From positions 1 through 13,218 of the forward strand of contig JAESTO010000163.1 of the NCBI GenBank assembly GCA_016763565.1: a stretch of 13,218 bases of DNA. The letters run 5' to 3'. Position 1 is the first letter of the stretch; the number at the start of each line of letters is the position of its first letter. The DNA comes from Gammaproteobacteria bacterium. GTDB lineage: Bacteria; Pseudomonadota; Gammaproteobacteria; JABDGN01. This document shows, one piece after another, positions 1-7,756 of this stretch. The notes under the pieces were generated by a model, which did not search any database, was not told where the DNA came from, and saw only the letters and a program-made list of their open reading frames with translations. The position numbers and the translations under genes were made by a program.

Positions 1-132
1 CCATATTCCATCCAGCAACGTAGCAAAATCAGCATTTGCTGACAGCGATATGGCATCCGCTGTTGAGAATTGCCCAGCTTGGGATAAAACCCATTTGATG
101 CGTGAGTTCCCCAAATCAACGAGCAGCTTCAT
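1..132 (-). CDS. coaX: Type III pantothenate kinase, N-terminal 44 codons (cut by window edge)
   Basis: CoaX phosphorylates pantothenate with ATP in the first step of coenzyme A synthesis, in the cytoplasm. The visible protein begins MKLLVDLGNSRIKWVL. This holds the family's N-terminal phosphate-binding signature D-x-GN(S/T) followed by K-W, as in the ASKHA-fold type III kinases. Two ATG codons are adjacent, at 135-133 and 132-130. An AAGGAG Shine-Dalgarno lies 5 nt before the second, so I chose 132. The start overlaps the end of the upstream MFS gene by about 17 nt, which suggests the two are co-transcribed and translationally coupled. The remaining roughly 200 residues lie outside the window. 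The family call is firm for so short a piece because of the signature. Confidence 0.85.
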   Translation of the reverse strand, partial: MKLLVDLGNSRIKWVLSQAGQFSTADAISLSANADFATLLDGIW

Positions 133-1357
133 CATCACTCCTTGGGGCAAGTTCATTAGCAATCGGTGACGTACAAGGTAACACCACATAATCTTGCTGC
201 TGTGCAATACTTGGTGCTTCGCGTTTAGTACTACGCCACAATAAAAATAAGATTAAACCACCACTAACAACCATAAAATAAATCATCAGTCCCATCGTGT
301 TAAATACATGCAAAAATCCTGCAGCAATCATGGGTCCAACCGTAGCACCAATGCTATAGGCTAATAACAAGCCCTGCGTAGCACCCACAATATCCTGACG
401 ACTTTGTAAATAATCACAGGAATGACTAATACTTAAAGGATAAAGCGTAAAAGCAAAACCACCAAAGAAGATGCCCATAAATAAAAACCAATAAAAAAAC
501 TGATCGGCGATTAACATAATCGTTAAAGCGCTTAGCAACAATAAAGCACTCACCGCAATCAATACTTTACGGCGACCAATAAAATCAGATAAACGACCCA
601 CAGGATATTGCAACGCCATACCACCCAAGATAATGGTTCCCATAACCACACTAATATCCGTTAATGAATAATGTAAATCACCAACAAACAGGGGCATTAA
701 ACCGTAAATACCGCCGAGAATCAAACCCGAGGTAACGCAGCCAACAACACCTGCTGGCGATAATTTATATAATTTTATAAAGCTTAATGCTGAATGCGCA
801 GTAATACGTGGTGAACGTATGTAAGTAAATGATAAGGGAATCACTGACAAGGAAGCCAAAATAGCAATTAAACAAAAAGGCAATAATGTTTGCGGATTAA
901 CAAAACCTAAAATAAATTGTCCGATAGCTTGCGAGCCATATAATGCAATCATGTAGACTGCTAGTATTTGACCACGGATACTGGCTTTACTGCGTGCCAA
1001 CAACCAACTTTCAATAATAATAAAAACACCCGCGACACAAAAACCACTGACAAAACGAAATAAAATGGTAAACCATACATTATCGAAAATCCCCTGCAGT
1101 AAGCTTGCTACAGCTAAGCCTGATGCCATGACGGCATAAGCACGAATATGTCCAACACGCCCAATGAATATTTCACAGCGAAAAGAACCGACCATTAAAC
1201 CGGCAAAATAAGCGCCAACAACTATGCCGATTAGCCACAAGGGTACATCATTCAAATGTAGGCTAACTGTGGTTAACGTCGTTAATAAGCCATTACCAAG
1301 AATAACAATGAACAAACTTAACAAGGGTGTTAAACCCAATTTTAATGCTTTTAACAT
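116..1357 (-). CDS. MFS transporter, YcaD-like
   Basis: This is an inner-membrane major facilitator protein of 413 residues, the usual length for a 12-helix permease. Hydrophobic segments are spread over residues about 8-375. The family loop motif (motif A) is clear at residues 254-266 (GRLSDFIGRRKVL), with a weaker N-terminal counterpart near 57-72. Segments such as SGLILGGIYGLMPLF (210-224), FTLYPL (303-308) and the RGQILAVYM stretch (128-136) resemble E. coli YcaD, whose substrate is not established, so none is claimed here. The last 35 residues are polar and cytoplasmic. The ATG has only a weak ribosome-binding site. The stop lies inside the start of coaX, so the two form a likely operon. 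Transcription would come from the divergent spacer shared with apaH. Confidence 0.9.
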   Translation of the reverse strand: MLKALKLGLTPLLSLFIVILGNGLLTTLTTVSLHLNDVPLWLIGIVVGAYFAGLMVGSFRCEIFIGRVGHIRAYAVMASGLAVASLLQGIFDNVWFTILFRFVSGFCVAGVFIIIESWLLARSKASIRGQILAVYMIALYGSQAIGQFILGFVNPQTLLPFCLIAILASLSVIPLSFTYIRSPRITAHSALSFIKLYKLSPAGVVGCVTSGLILGGIYGLMPLFVGDLHYSLTDISVVMGTIILGGMALQYPVGRLSDFIGRRKVLIAVSALLLLSALTIMLIADQFFYWFLFMGIFFGGFAFTLYPLSISHSCDYLQSRQDIVGATQGLLLAYSIGATVGPMIAAGFLHVFNTMGLMIYFMVVSGGLILFLLWRSTKREAPSIAQQQDYVVLPCTSPIANELAPRSDDEAAR

Positions 1358-1652
1358 AAGGTATTAATCCACTTTTGAGTTGAATCTAAAACTGCTAATT
1401 GACTATAGCCCACTGATCAGTTCTAGGTTAAAACGTTGCAAACGCGATTATATCCTAAGATAAATACTAACGGCTATTAAATTTATTTATTAATTAAACA
1501 CGATAATTTCACTATCTCATGGTAGATTTAGTCCATTTCAGCCTAAATCGACTCGCCAACGCGATAATCTTTGTGTGTTACAATTCTTTCTTAAAAAGGT
1601 TAAGCATAATAGATAAAATTTTAGCAACCCTATTCATATCCATTCATTACAT
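1358..1652. promoter_or_regulatory. Divergent spacer between the MFS gene and apaH
   Basis: This 295-nt A+T-rich spacer must hold the promoters for both divergent units. On the minus strand a perfect TATAAT lies at 1452-1447, about 90 nt before the transporter start, but no good -35 box sits 16-18 nt upstream of it. On the plus strand TACAAT (1579-1584) and CATAAT (1605-1610) are possible -10 boxes for apaH, again without a convincing -35. A 78-codon frame starting at 1519 runs into apaH in another phase and shows no protein-like features. Confidence 0.4.
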
Positions 1653-2474
1653 ATGGCGACTTATGCTATCGGCGACATACAAGGTTGCTACGACGAGTTA
1701 CAAAATTTACTCAAATACATACAATTTGACTCTGTTCACGATCGGTTATGGCTGACAGGTGACTTAGTCTGCCGTGGGCGGCAATCATTACAAGTACTGC
1801 GTTTTATTAAATCGTTAGATAACAGCGCCATCACCGTGCTAGGTAATCACGACTTACATTTAATTGCACTTGCTTACGGTGTTGGCAAACTATCAACAGA
1901 TAATGCATCACTTAGCAACATTCTTAATGCACCCGACCGTGAAGAACTCATTACTTGGTTACGTCATCAGCCACTACTACATCACGATGCGCAACTAGGT
2001 TATACATTGGTACATGCAGGCATTGCGCCACAATGGGATTTAACCCAAGCTATGCATTATGCTCAAGAAGTAACACACTGTTTGCAATATCATCACAGTG
2101 ACTTCTTGCCACATCTTTATGGCAATCAACCTAATGCTTGGCAAAACACGTTAACCGGCCATGAACGTATTCGCTGTTTAATTAATTATTTTACACGCAT
2201 GCGTTTTTGCAATAGCAAAGGCCACTTAAACTTAACGTATAACAGCACACCCGCTGATGCACCTAACTATTTAACGCCTTGGTTTGCCATGCCTAACAGA
2301 AAAATGTCACAACACACCATTCTATTTGGCCATTGGGCGGCTTTGCAAGGAAAAACCTCTATCGATAACATCCATGCATTAGACACCGGTTGCGTATGGG
2401 GTGGAAAACTAAGAGCCTTACGCTTAGAGGACAAGAAATCATTTCAAGTTAACTGTATCAACAACCATGAATAA
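1653..2474 (+). CDS. apaH: Bis(5'-nucleosyl)-tetraphosphatase, symmetrical (Ap4A hydrolase)
   Basis: ApaH hydrolyses diadenosine tetraphosphate to two ADP in the cytoplasm and in some bacteria also removes Np4 caps from RNA. The 273-residue protein matches the usual length (about 270-280). It carries the PPP-phosphatase metal motifs in order: GDIQG (7-11), GDLVCRG (36-42), GNHD (64-67) and VHAG (120-123). ApaH-specific C-terminal blocks FGHWAALQGK and DTGCVWGG follow. The first motif has Gln where E. coli has His; as far as I recall this variant occurs in other gammaproteobacterial ApaH proteins, so it is not by itself a defect. The start MATYAIGD lines up with the E. coli start although no strong Shine-Dalgarno is present. 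It is not next to ksgA-apaG as in E. coli, but overlaps the downstream phospholipase D gene by 8 nt. Confidence 0.96.
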   Translation: MATYAIGDIQGCYDELQNLLKYIQFDSVHDRLWLTGDLVCRGRQSLQVLRFIKSLDNSAITVLGNHDLHLIALAYGVGKLSTDNASLSNILNAPDREELITWLRHQPLLHHDAQLGYTLVHAGIAPQWDLTQAMHYAQEVTHCLQYHHSDFLPHLYGNQPNAWQNTLTGHERIRCLINYFTRMRFCNSKGHLNLTYNSTPADAPNYLTPWFAMPNRKMSQHTILFGHWAALQGKTSIDNIHALDTGCVWGGKLRALRLEDKKSFQVNCINNHE

Positions 2475-3627
2475 ATCATCACATTTCTTAACGTCTGCTG
2501 ACACCACAGCACAAGAGGTCATTGTGACCAGTAGCGATAATTATTTTGCTGCGTTAATTAATGATATTGACCAGGCACAACACACCATCGACTTAGAAGT
2601 TTTTATTTTTTCCAGTGATTTTCTAGCAAAAAAAATTGCTGAGCATTTAGCACAAGCGGCTCAACGTGGTGTCAATATACGCTTACTCGTCGACGGTATG
2701 GGTGCATTATTCTACAACAGTGATGTTGCTACAATTTTACAGCAGCCCAATATTCATATACGTATTTACCATCCACTACCTTGGCGTACTTGGCAATGGA
2801 AATATGCCACAAAATTTTTGGAAAAAAAATCATTCGCTAAATTTTTGCATTTTACTGCTCGCATCAATTGGCGCAACCACCGAAAAGTCACCCGCATTGA
2901 TCAACACATTGCATGGATAGGCAGTGCTAATATTACCAGCTGCCACTTATCACAGAAACAAGGTGGTGAATCATGGCGCGATACAGCCATAAAACTAACA
3001 AACATCGATTTCCGCGATTTAACCATAGCATTTGAAGCAGAATTTTATGGCCAGCATTACAAACGGCTTTTTCATCAAGTACAATATAACTCAATATTTT
3101 TACTTAATAATACCCGGCAACGTCGCTTGCGTATTCACCGCAATGTATTGCTGTATATCATGCGTGCCACCCAACGTATATGGATCACTAATGCCTATTT
3201 TATACCAGGTGAGCATCTCTTGCGCGGTTTATGTGAAGCTGCATGGTCCGGCATTGATGTGCGCATTTTATTAACGCGGGATAATAACCACGCGTTTATG
3301 GGTTGGGCCACAACTACCTTCTATGAAAAACTACTTAAGTGTGGCGTTCATATTTATGAATATGAACCTAGCATGCTACATGCGAAGACCTTAATTATTG
3401 ATGACTGGATAACTGTAGGTTCGACCAATCTAAACTCACGCAGCATCTTTCATGACTTTGAAATTGACGTAGTACTCAATACCGCAACAGCAAAACGTGC
3501 TATTGAAAATCAATTTTTAACTGATTTAGCAAAATCACAACGTGTTCGTATCAAAGAATTAAAATATATTGGCTGGTGGAGACGTTGCTTGGGACATATT
3601 ATTTTATTAGTGCGCCACTGGATTTAG
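2467..3627 (+). CDS. Phospholipase D-family protein, probable cardiolipin synthase (ClsB-like)
   Basis: This protein probably makes cardiolipin or another phospholipid by phosphatidyl transfer at the inner membrane. It has 386 residues and two HKD catalytic motifs (H-x-K-x4-D): H138/K140/D145 followed by GSANI, and H305/K307/D312 followed by GSTNLNSRS. The paired motifs, the length and the absence of N-terminal membrane helices fit ClsB (E. coli YbhO, 413 residues) better than ClsA, which has such helices. A different phospholipase D activity cannot be excluded. The ATG lies within the last codons of apaH (ATGAATAA overlap) and has no obvious Shine-Dalgarno, so translation is probably coupled to apaH. 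In E. coli the EEP-family gene ybhP is its neighbour. Here the EEP gene lies about 5 kb downstream on the same strand, beyond two minus-strand paralogues. Confidence 0.9.
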   Translation: MNKSSHFLTSADTTAQEVIVTSSDNYFAALINDIDQAQHTIDLEVFIFSSDFLAKKIAEHLAQAAQRGVNIRLLVDGMGALFYNSDVATILQQPNIHIRIYHPLPWRTWQWKYATKFLEKKSFAKFLHFTARINWRNHRKVTRIDQHIAWIGSANITSCHLSQKQGGESWRDTAIKLTNIDFRDLTIAFEAEFYGQHYKRLFHQVQYNSIFLLNNTRQRRLRIHRNVLLYIMRATQRIWITNAYFIPGEHLLRGLCEAAWSGIDVRILLTRDNNHAFMGWATTTFYEKLLKCGVHIYEYEPSMLHAKTLIIDDWITVGSTNLNSRSIFHDFEIDVVLNTATAKRAIENQFLTDLAKSQRVRIKELKYIGWWRRCLGHIILLVRHWI

Positions 3628-3670
3628 AATAGCAGATAAAAAGGCTACTCTACCATCATCACTTCTGCAT

Positions 3671-3694
3671 AATGCTTGAATGCTTGAATGCTTG
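3671..3694. repeat. Three perfect tandem copies of AATGCTTG
   Basis: The 8-mer AATGCTTG occurs three times head to tail in the short spacer between the convergent phospholipase D gene and the first paralogue. It is outside both coding regions and may be a simple-sequence tract prone to copy-number change. No function is evident. Confidence 0.8.
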
Positions 3695-3707
3695 ATGGTC
3701 AATAATG

Positions 3708-6005
3708 TTAATTAATTTTTAGCCTCTTCATGATTTTTTTATTATACAGTGTTGTTAATAACCCCAGCGCTCGCACTTCTTTTGGCGTCACACCTTTTTC
3801 TCCACTGGAAAAATGAACTACAGTTTGCTTAGACTCAGAATGTTTCGCAATAACTGTAGCTGAATTTTCAATATTCAACAGGGCTTGATTAAGAAAAACA
3901 AGCGGATGAATAGTATTATATTTTTTCAAGACATGTTCCATTGATACGAAATTTACTGTGTGTTTTTTTGTTTCGCTAAGAGGTTTTTCTGCCTGAGAAA
4001 ACAAATTAACAATTTTCTCATGGCCCACTAGCTCGATTTTTTCCAATCTAAAACCAGGAAAACAAATTTTTTCTACTTCAGTATATGTCCAATAGAAAAT
4101 AAAGCTTCCTGGCAAAGAATTGTACGAAAATTGTGCGACAATCATCCATAAAAACTGCTGTGTCTCTTTTTCAAAAATAAAAATTTGTTTATATTCTTGT
4201 TGCCTTTTGCATATTATTTTTTTAAAAGGTGTGAGATAGTCCTGAAAAATTTTTTCTGAAATATTTCTCAAGCCACCGGTATAAACACCACTCAAAATTT
4301 CTCCTTTGCGCTCATTAATTCCCGTTATTCGTTGGAATAACGCATTGTTTAACAACGCCTTTTTATCCTGTTTTCCTAACTTCTCACACCATTGAGAAGC
4401 ATTACCATAGGGAGGAATAATAATGTTATCATCTTCAGAAGAATCCCACTTCAAAAGACTTGCCTTATGTGTACGCATAAAAAAGTTATTATTCTCATAA
4501 AATTCCTTTAGCAGTGCATTCTCCTTTACTTTTCTACCCGATGAAGCACCTCTTTTTTGTGGAAAATTAAAACTACGATAATTTTTTGTGGTTAATTTTA
4601 TATTAGCTAATGAATAAAAAAATGATTTGTTTTCATATTTCCACCAAAATTTCCATGCAGGATTCATTATTGTCATAATTTTTTTATATAAAAGCACAAT
4701 TTTCTGTTGTTTGCTGTTTTCATCACTTAAACAAGGTAATTTTTCATATATAAACTGCTTAATATTATTAATAAAATCCTCTTTATCCACCATCAAAAAA
4801 ACGTCATGGACTAACTTTGGCACCTTAATGTGACGTTGAGTTTGCTCTTTTTTAGATTGATAGGTTGCCATTATCACCTGCTTAATCTTCGACCGTTGAT
4901 TATTGAAAAACCTATGTGCTAATAAATAACCCTCTTCAGTGCTCCGTTTTCTTCTTTTTGTTGCTAAATCATGCCAAGTAGAGTTCTTTTTTTCAGTATT
5001 TTTAAGTGCTTGAACCGCTTTAAAAAAGTCAGAAATAATAATCTTATTATCACCCCTACTCAAACAACAGGCTGTATGTATTACTAATTTTACAATGGTG
5101 ACAAAATTAGCTGAACCCATTATTTCTATGCGTCGAACTTTCATTACCGGCTTTCTATTCTTCTCTTCTTTGCGTTCATTTTCCCGTGCTGCATCAACAT
5201 CAAATTGAGTAAAACCAATTACAGATCCCCGAACCACATTATCTGTGTTACGTTTCACCGAAGGGATTGTAAACATTATCTCAGCAGAACCATAGCCATA
5301 GATCCCCCTCTCCTTATCGTATTGAATGCTCCTACACTCGGTCTTCTCATCTTTGTTATAAATACGCTTGTCAACTAGATTGAACATACCAACAAGCGGG
5401 CAGATTGCTCCCAATATTGTTAGCTGTGACGCAGCAAAGTCCTGTACCCAATATTGACCGAACCATTTTCCTATATTCTCAGTTAATCCAGTACACACTT
5501 GAAATTTTTTATTTTTCAGTAAAGCATTATAAGCCGTCTCAAATGCACCCACTCTATCCTTATTAGAAAGGTCAGACAACTTATCATAGAGAACTGTATA
5601 TTCATTCTTACCACCTTCCTTATTATCTACCGTTATTTTTTCATCATAAATACTCTTGTACCATTCACAAATATCTTTATCATAAAAACGCACACCGCGA
5701 CAGAGATCTTTAAATAACCCCTGCGAATTTTCCTTAAATGAGATTTTTTCTTGCACCTTAGCAAAATGACTTTTTGGCTCTACCGTCGTTATTTCTCTGC
5801 CTTCAATTTTATCTCCTGAAGCAAAAACTTTATTATTATCTCGGAATACAACGTATGCAAATTTAATATCCTCAGGTCGAGATATATCAGATAGAACAAG
5901 AGATGTTTGGCTTTCCCACCAATCTTCTCCCATCCCATGATTCATATATGTCTTAATCTTCACAGCACTGTCCTCATCTATTCTATAATATGATCTGAAA
6001 AACAA
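3708..6005 (-). CDS. Two-module protein of unknown family, paralogue A
   Basis: I do not recognise this family. The 765-residue protein is soluble-looking and rich in Lys, Asn and aromatic residues, with no signal peptide or membrane helix. An N-terminal part (about 48-62, YVVFRDNNKVFAS) precedes module 1 (residues about 103-310, nt 5699-5076). Module 1 carries RGVRFYDKDICEWY, KFQVCTGL, GKWFGQYWVQDF, RGIYGYGS and RRIEIMGSANFV. A middle Lys-rich region (about 370-510) includes WKFWWKYENKSFFYSLAN. Module 2 (about 528-672, nt 4424-3990) repeats the plan with PPYGNASQW, FQRITGI, QQFLWMIVAQ, GSFIFYW and FRLEKIELVGHE. A C-terminal domain ends in LLTTLYNKK. The longest frame opens with TTG at 6005. 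GTG at 5963, 8 nt after GAGG, aligns with an ATG in the sister gene and is the likelier start; ATG at 5945 is also possible. It is the tandem sister of the broken gene upstream. Confidence 0.75.
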   Translation of the reverse strand: MFFRSYYRIDEDSAVKIKTYMNHGMGEDWWESQTSLVLSDISRPEDIKFAYVVFRDNNKVFASGDKIEGREITTVEPKSHFAKVQEKISFKENSQGLFKDLCRGVRFYDKDICEWYKSIYDEKITVDNKEGGKNEYTVLYDKLSDLSNKDRVGAFETAYNALLKNKKFQVCTGLTENIGKWFGQYWVQDFAASQLTILGAICPLVGMFNLVDKRIYNKDEKTECRSIQYDKERGIYGYGSAEIMFTIPSVKRNTDNVVRGSVIGFTQFDVDAARENERKEEKNRKPVMKVRRIEIMGSANFVTIVKLVIHTACCLSRGDNKIIISDFFKAVQALKNTEKKNSTWHDLATKRRKRSTEEGYLLAHRFFNNQRSKIKQVIMATYQSKKEQTQRHIKVPKLVHDVFLMVDKEDFINNIKQFIYEKLPCLSDENSKQQKIVLLYKKIMTIMNPAWKFWWKYENKSFFYSLANIKLTTKNYRSFNFPQKRGASSGRKVKENALLKEFYENNNFFMRTHKASLLKWDSSEDDNIIIPPYGNASQWCEKLGKQDKKALLNNALFQRITGINERKGEILSGVYTGGLRNISEKIFQDYLTPFKKIICKRQQEYKQIFIFEKETQQFLWMIVAQFSYNSLPGSFIFYWTYTEVEKICFPGFRLEKIELVGHEKIVNLFSQAEKPLSETKKHTVNFVSMEHVLKKYNTIHPLVFLNQALLNIENSATVIAKHSESKQTVVHFSSGEKGVTPKEVRALGLLTTLYNKKIMKRLKIN

Positions 6006-6124
6006 CTCAACAGCCGAATAACTTTGTATTTATCCATTGCCTTTGTTTCGATTATCTCACTCTTTAATCAATTTATCACTGATGATTTTATCCTTAACTA
6101 TCCGACAACATCAATATTGGCCGG

Positions 6125-7660
6125 CTAATAAAATATATGCTTGCTTAGCAGCTGAATTTTTTTTTTATTATAAAGCATCGTCAATAACGCCAACGATCGC
6201 CCCTGTGTTAACGTAACATTTTTTATTCCACAGGAAAAATTAACCACCATTTGCTGACTATCAGGCAAGCTTAAAGTAGCAACAGCTGAATCTTCAATTC
6301 TTAGCATCGCACATTTGAGGTAATTAAGCTGAGATACATTATTATTATATTGCTTAAAAACAGCTTCAATCGGCATTAATTTAATTGTTTTTATCTTCTT
6401 ATCTCTTGATTGACTTCCCCTGTCATAAAATGTTTTAGGAAAGTAACGGAGAAAATTTTCATGGCCCACCAATTCAATTTTTTCTAATCTAAAACCAGAA
6501 GGAAAAGGGAAGTGTTTCTCATGATAAGCCCAGTAAAAAATAAAACTTCCTGAATCACCCAACCTATTTCCATGCGTACATGTCGCAATAATCATCCATA
6601 AAAATTGCTGTGTTTGTGGTTCGAAAATCACAATCTGTTTATATTTTATTGATTCATCCGTAACAAACCTGCAGGCTTTAAGATAAATGTATAATATCGT
6701 TTGGGAACGTTGTTGCAAACCATCATAATAAAAATGACTGATGTTTTTTTTTCTTTTAGCACTAGCCTCTGTCATTATTTGAAACATAGAGTGAGTTAAC
6801 AGCGCATTTTTATTGTGCAAATCCGGTTTCCCACACTCCTGATAAATATTACCGTATGGAGGCTTAATAATAGTGGCATCATCTGTAACGAAAGATTTTT
6901 TAAACATGCTTGGCTGCTGATTACGCATTAAATAATAATGATTATCTTCAAGTTGTTTTAACACTTTATCTTTTTGTGATTTCTCATAAGATGCGTTATT
7001 TATTATCTGAAACACATCAATACAATGATGATTTTTTTTAGCCAGCGCCAAGTTAGCTAAAGAATAGAAAATTGACCTGTGCTTATATTCCCACCAGAAT
7101 CTCCACCTGGAATTAATTATGACCATAATTTGCTGATAAAGCGCTTCAATAGGGGTTTGTGATGATTTGTTTTTTATTAATTGAGATAATGCTGCATACA
7201 CAAATCGTTGGATTTTATGAATGCTGTCTGGAGTACCTAGCATCAAATAAATTTTTTCGACTGATGTAGAAACAATATAATGTTTCCCACTACGCGTGCT
7301 AACAATAATTCGTTCAGTTTTTCGTTTTATTTTCCGCTGTCGCTTACCCAAGTCTTGTCTTGGTATCGCTTGAGCTATGATAACCTGCCTAATTTTCTCC
7401 TGTCGAATATCTAAAAGCAATTTTATCGGCAGAGAACCTTTATAATTACATGTAGTACCATGCTTTCTGATCCGCGCTATCACATTATGAATGTCTGCTG
7501 TTTTTTCACTATCATTTTCAAGCTTAATTATTTTTCCAAGCAACCCTTCAAGCAGAGCATTATCATATTTATCTTCTACAGTATAATTAAAATGTATTAT
7601 CCAGTTTATAAGTTTAACAAAACTATCTGAACCCATTATTTCCACACGTCGAATTTTCAT
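6125..7660 (-). CDS. C-terminal fragment of paralogue B (511 codons)
   Basis: This is the part of paralogue B after the internal stop, counted from its first ATG. It begins inside module 1 (MKIRRVEIMGS), then has the basic middle region (about 80-200, with RWRFWWEYKHRSIFYSLAN at 185-203). The intact second module follows at about 262-408: KPPYGN, QQFLWMIIA, GSFIFYW and FRLEKIELVGHE. The C-terminal domain has RIEDSAVA and ALLTMLYNKKK. Identity to paralogue A is high throughout. No ribosome-binding site precedes the ATG (upstream is an A-rich run), so expression as a separate protein is doubtful. Confidence 0.5.
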   Translation of the reverse strand: MKIRRVEIMGSDSFVKLINWIIHFNYTVEDKYDNALLEGLLGKIIKLENDSEKTADIHNVIARIRKHGTTCNYKGSLPIKLLLDIRQEKIRQVIIAQAIPRQDLGKRQRKIKRKTERIIVSTRSGKHYIVSTSVEKIYLMLGTPDSIHKIQRFVYAALSQLIKNKSSQTPIEALYQQIMVIINSRWRFWWEYKHRSIFYSLANLALAKKNHHCIDVFQIINNASYEKSQKDKVLKQLEDNHYYLMRNQQPSMFKKSFVTDDATIIKPPYGNIYQECGKPDLHNKNALLTHSMFQIMTEASAKRKKNISHFYYDGLQQRSQTILYIYLKACRFVTDESIKYKQIVIFEPQTQQFLWMIIATCTHGNRLGDSGSFIFYWAYHEKHFPFPSGFRLEKIELVGHENFLRYFPKTFYDRGSQSRDKKIKTIKLMPIEAVFKQYNNNVSQLNYLKCAMLRIEDSAVATLSLPDSQQMVVNFSCGIKNVTLTQGRSLALLTMLYNKKKIQLLSKHIFY

Positions 7661-7756
7661 TGTTTGTTTTTTTTCTTTGTGTTCTTTATCTTCATTGTAC
7701 TGAGCAGCAACAGTGTCAAATTGAACAAATCCAGCTACTGTACCAACAAAAAATTT

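Noticed and set aside
1519..1755. 78-codon plus-strand frame across the spacer and apaH start
   Set aside because: It overlaps the well-supported apaH start in another phase and has no protein-like features.
2666..3274. Two plus-strand frames of 84 and 80 codons inside the phospholipase D gene
   Set aside because: They are alternative-phase shadows of a gene with both HKD motifs intact.
4627..4833. 68-codon plus-strand frame opposite paralogue A
   Set aside because: It is antisense to a coding region with clear homology to paralogues B and C; the hydrophobic content is typical of the complement of Lys/Asn-rich coding DNA.
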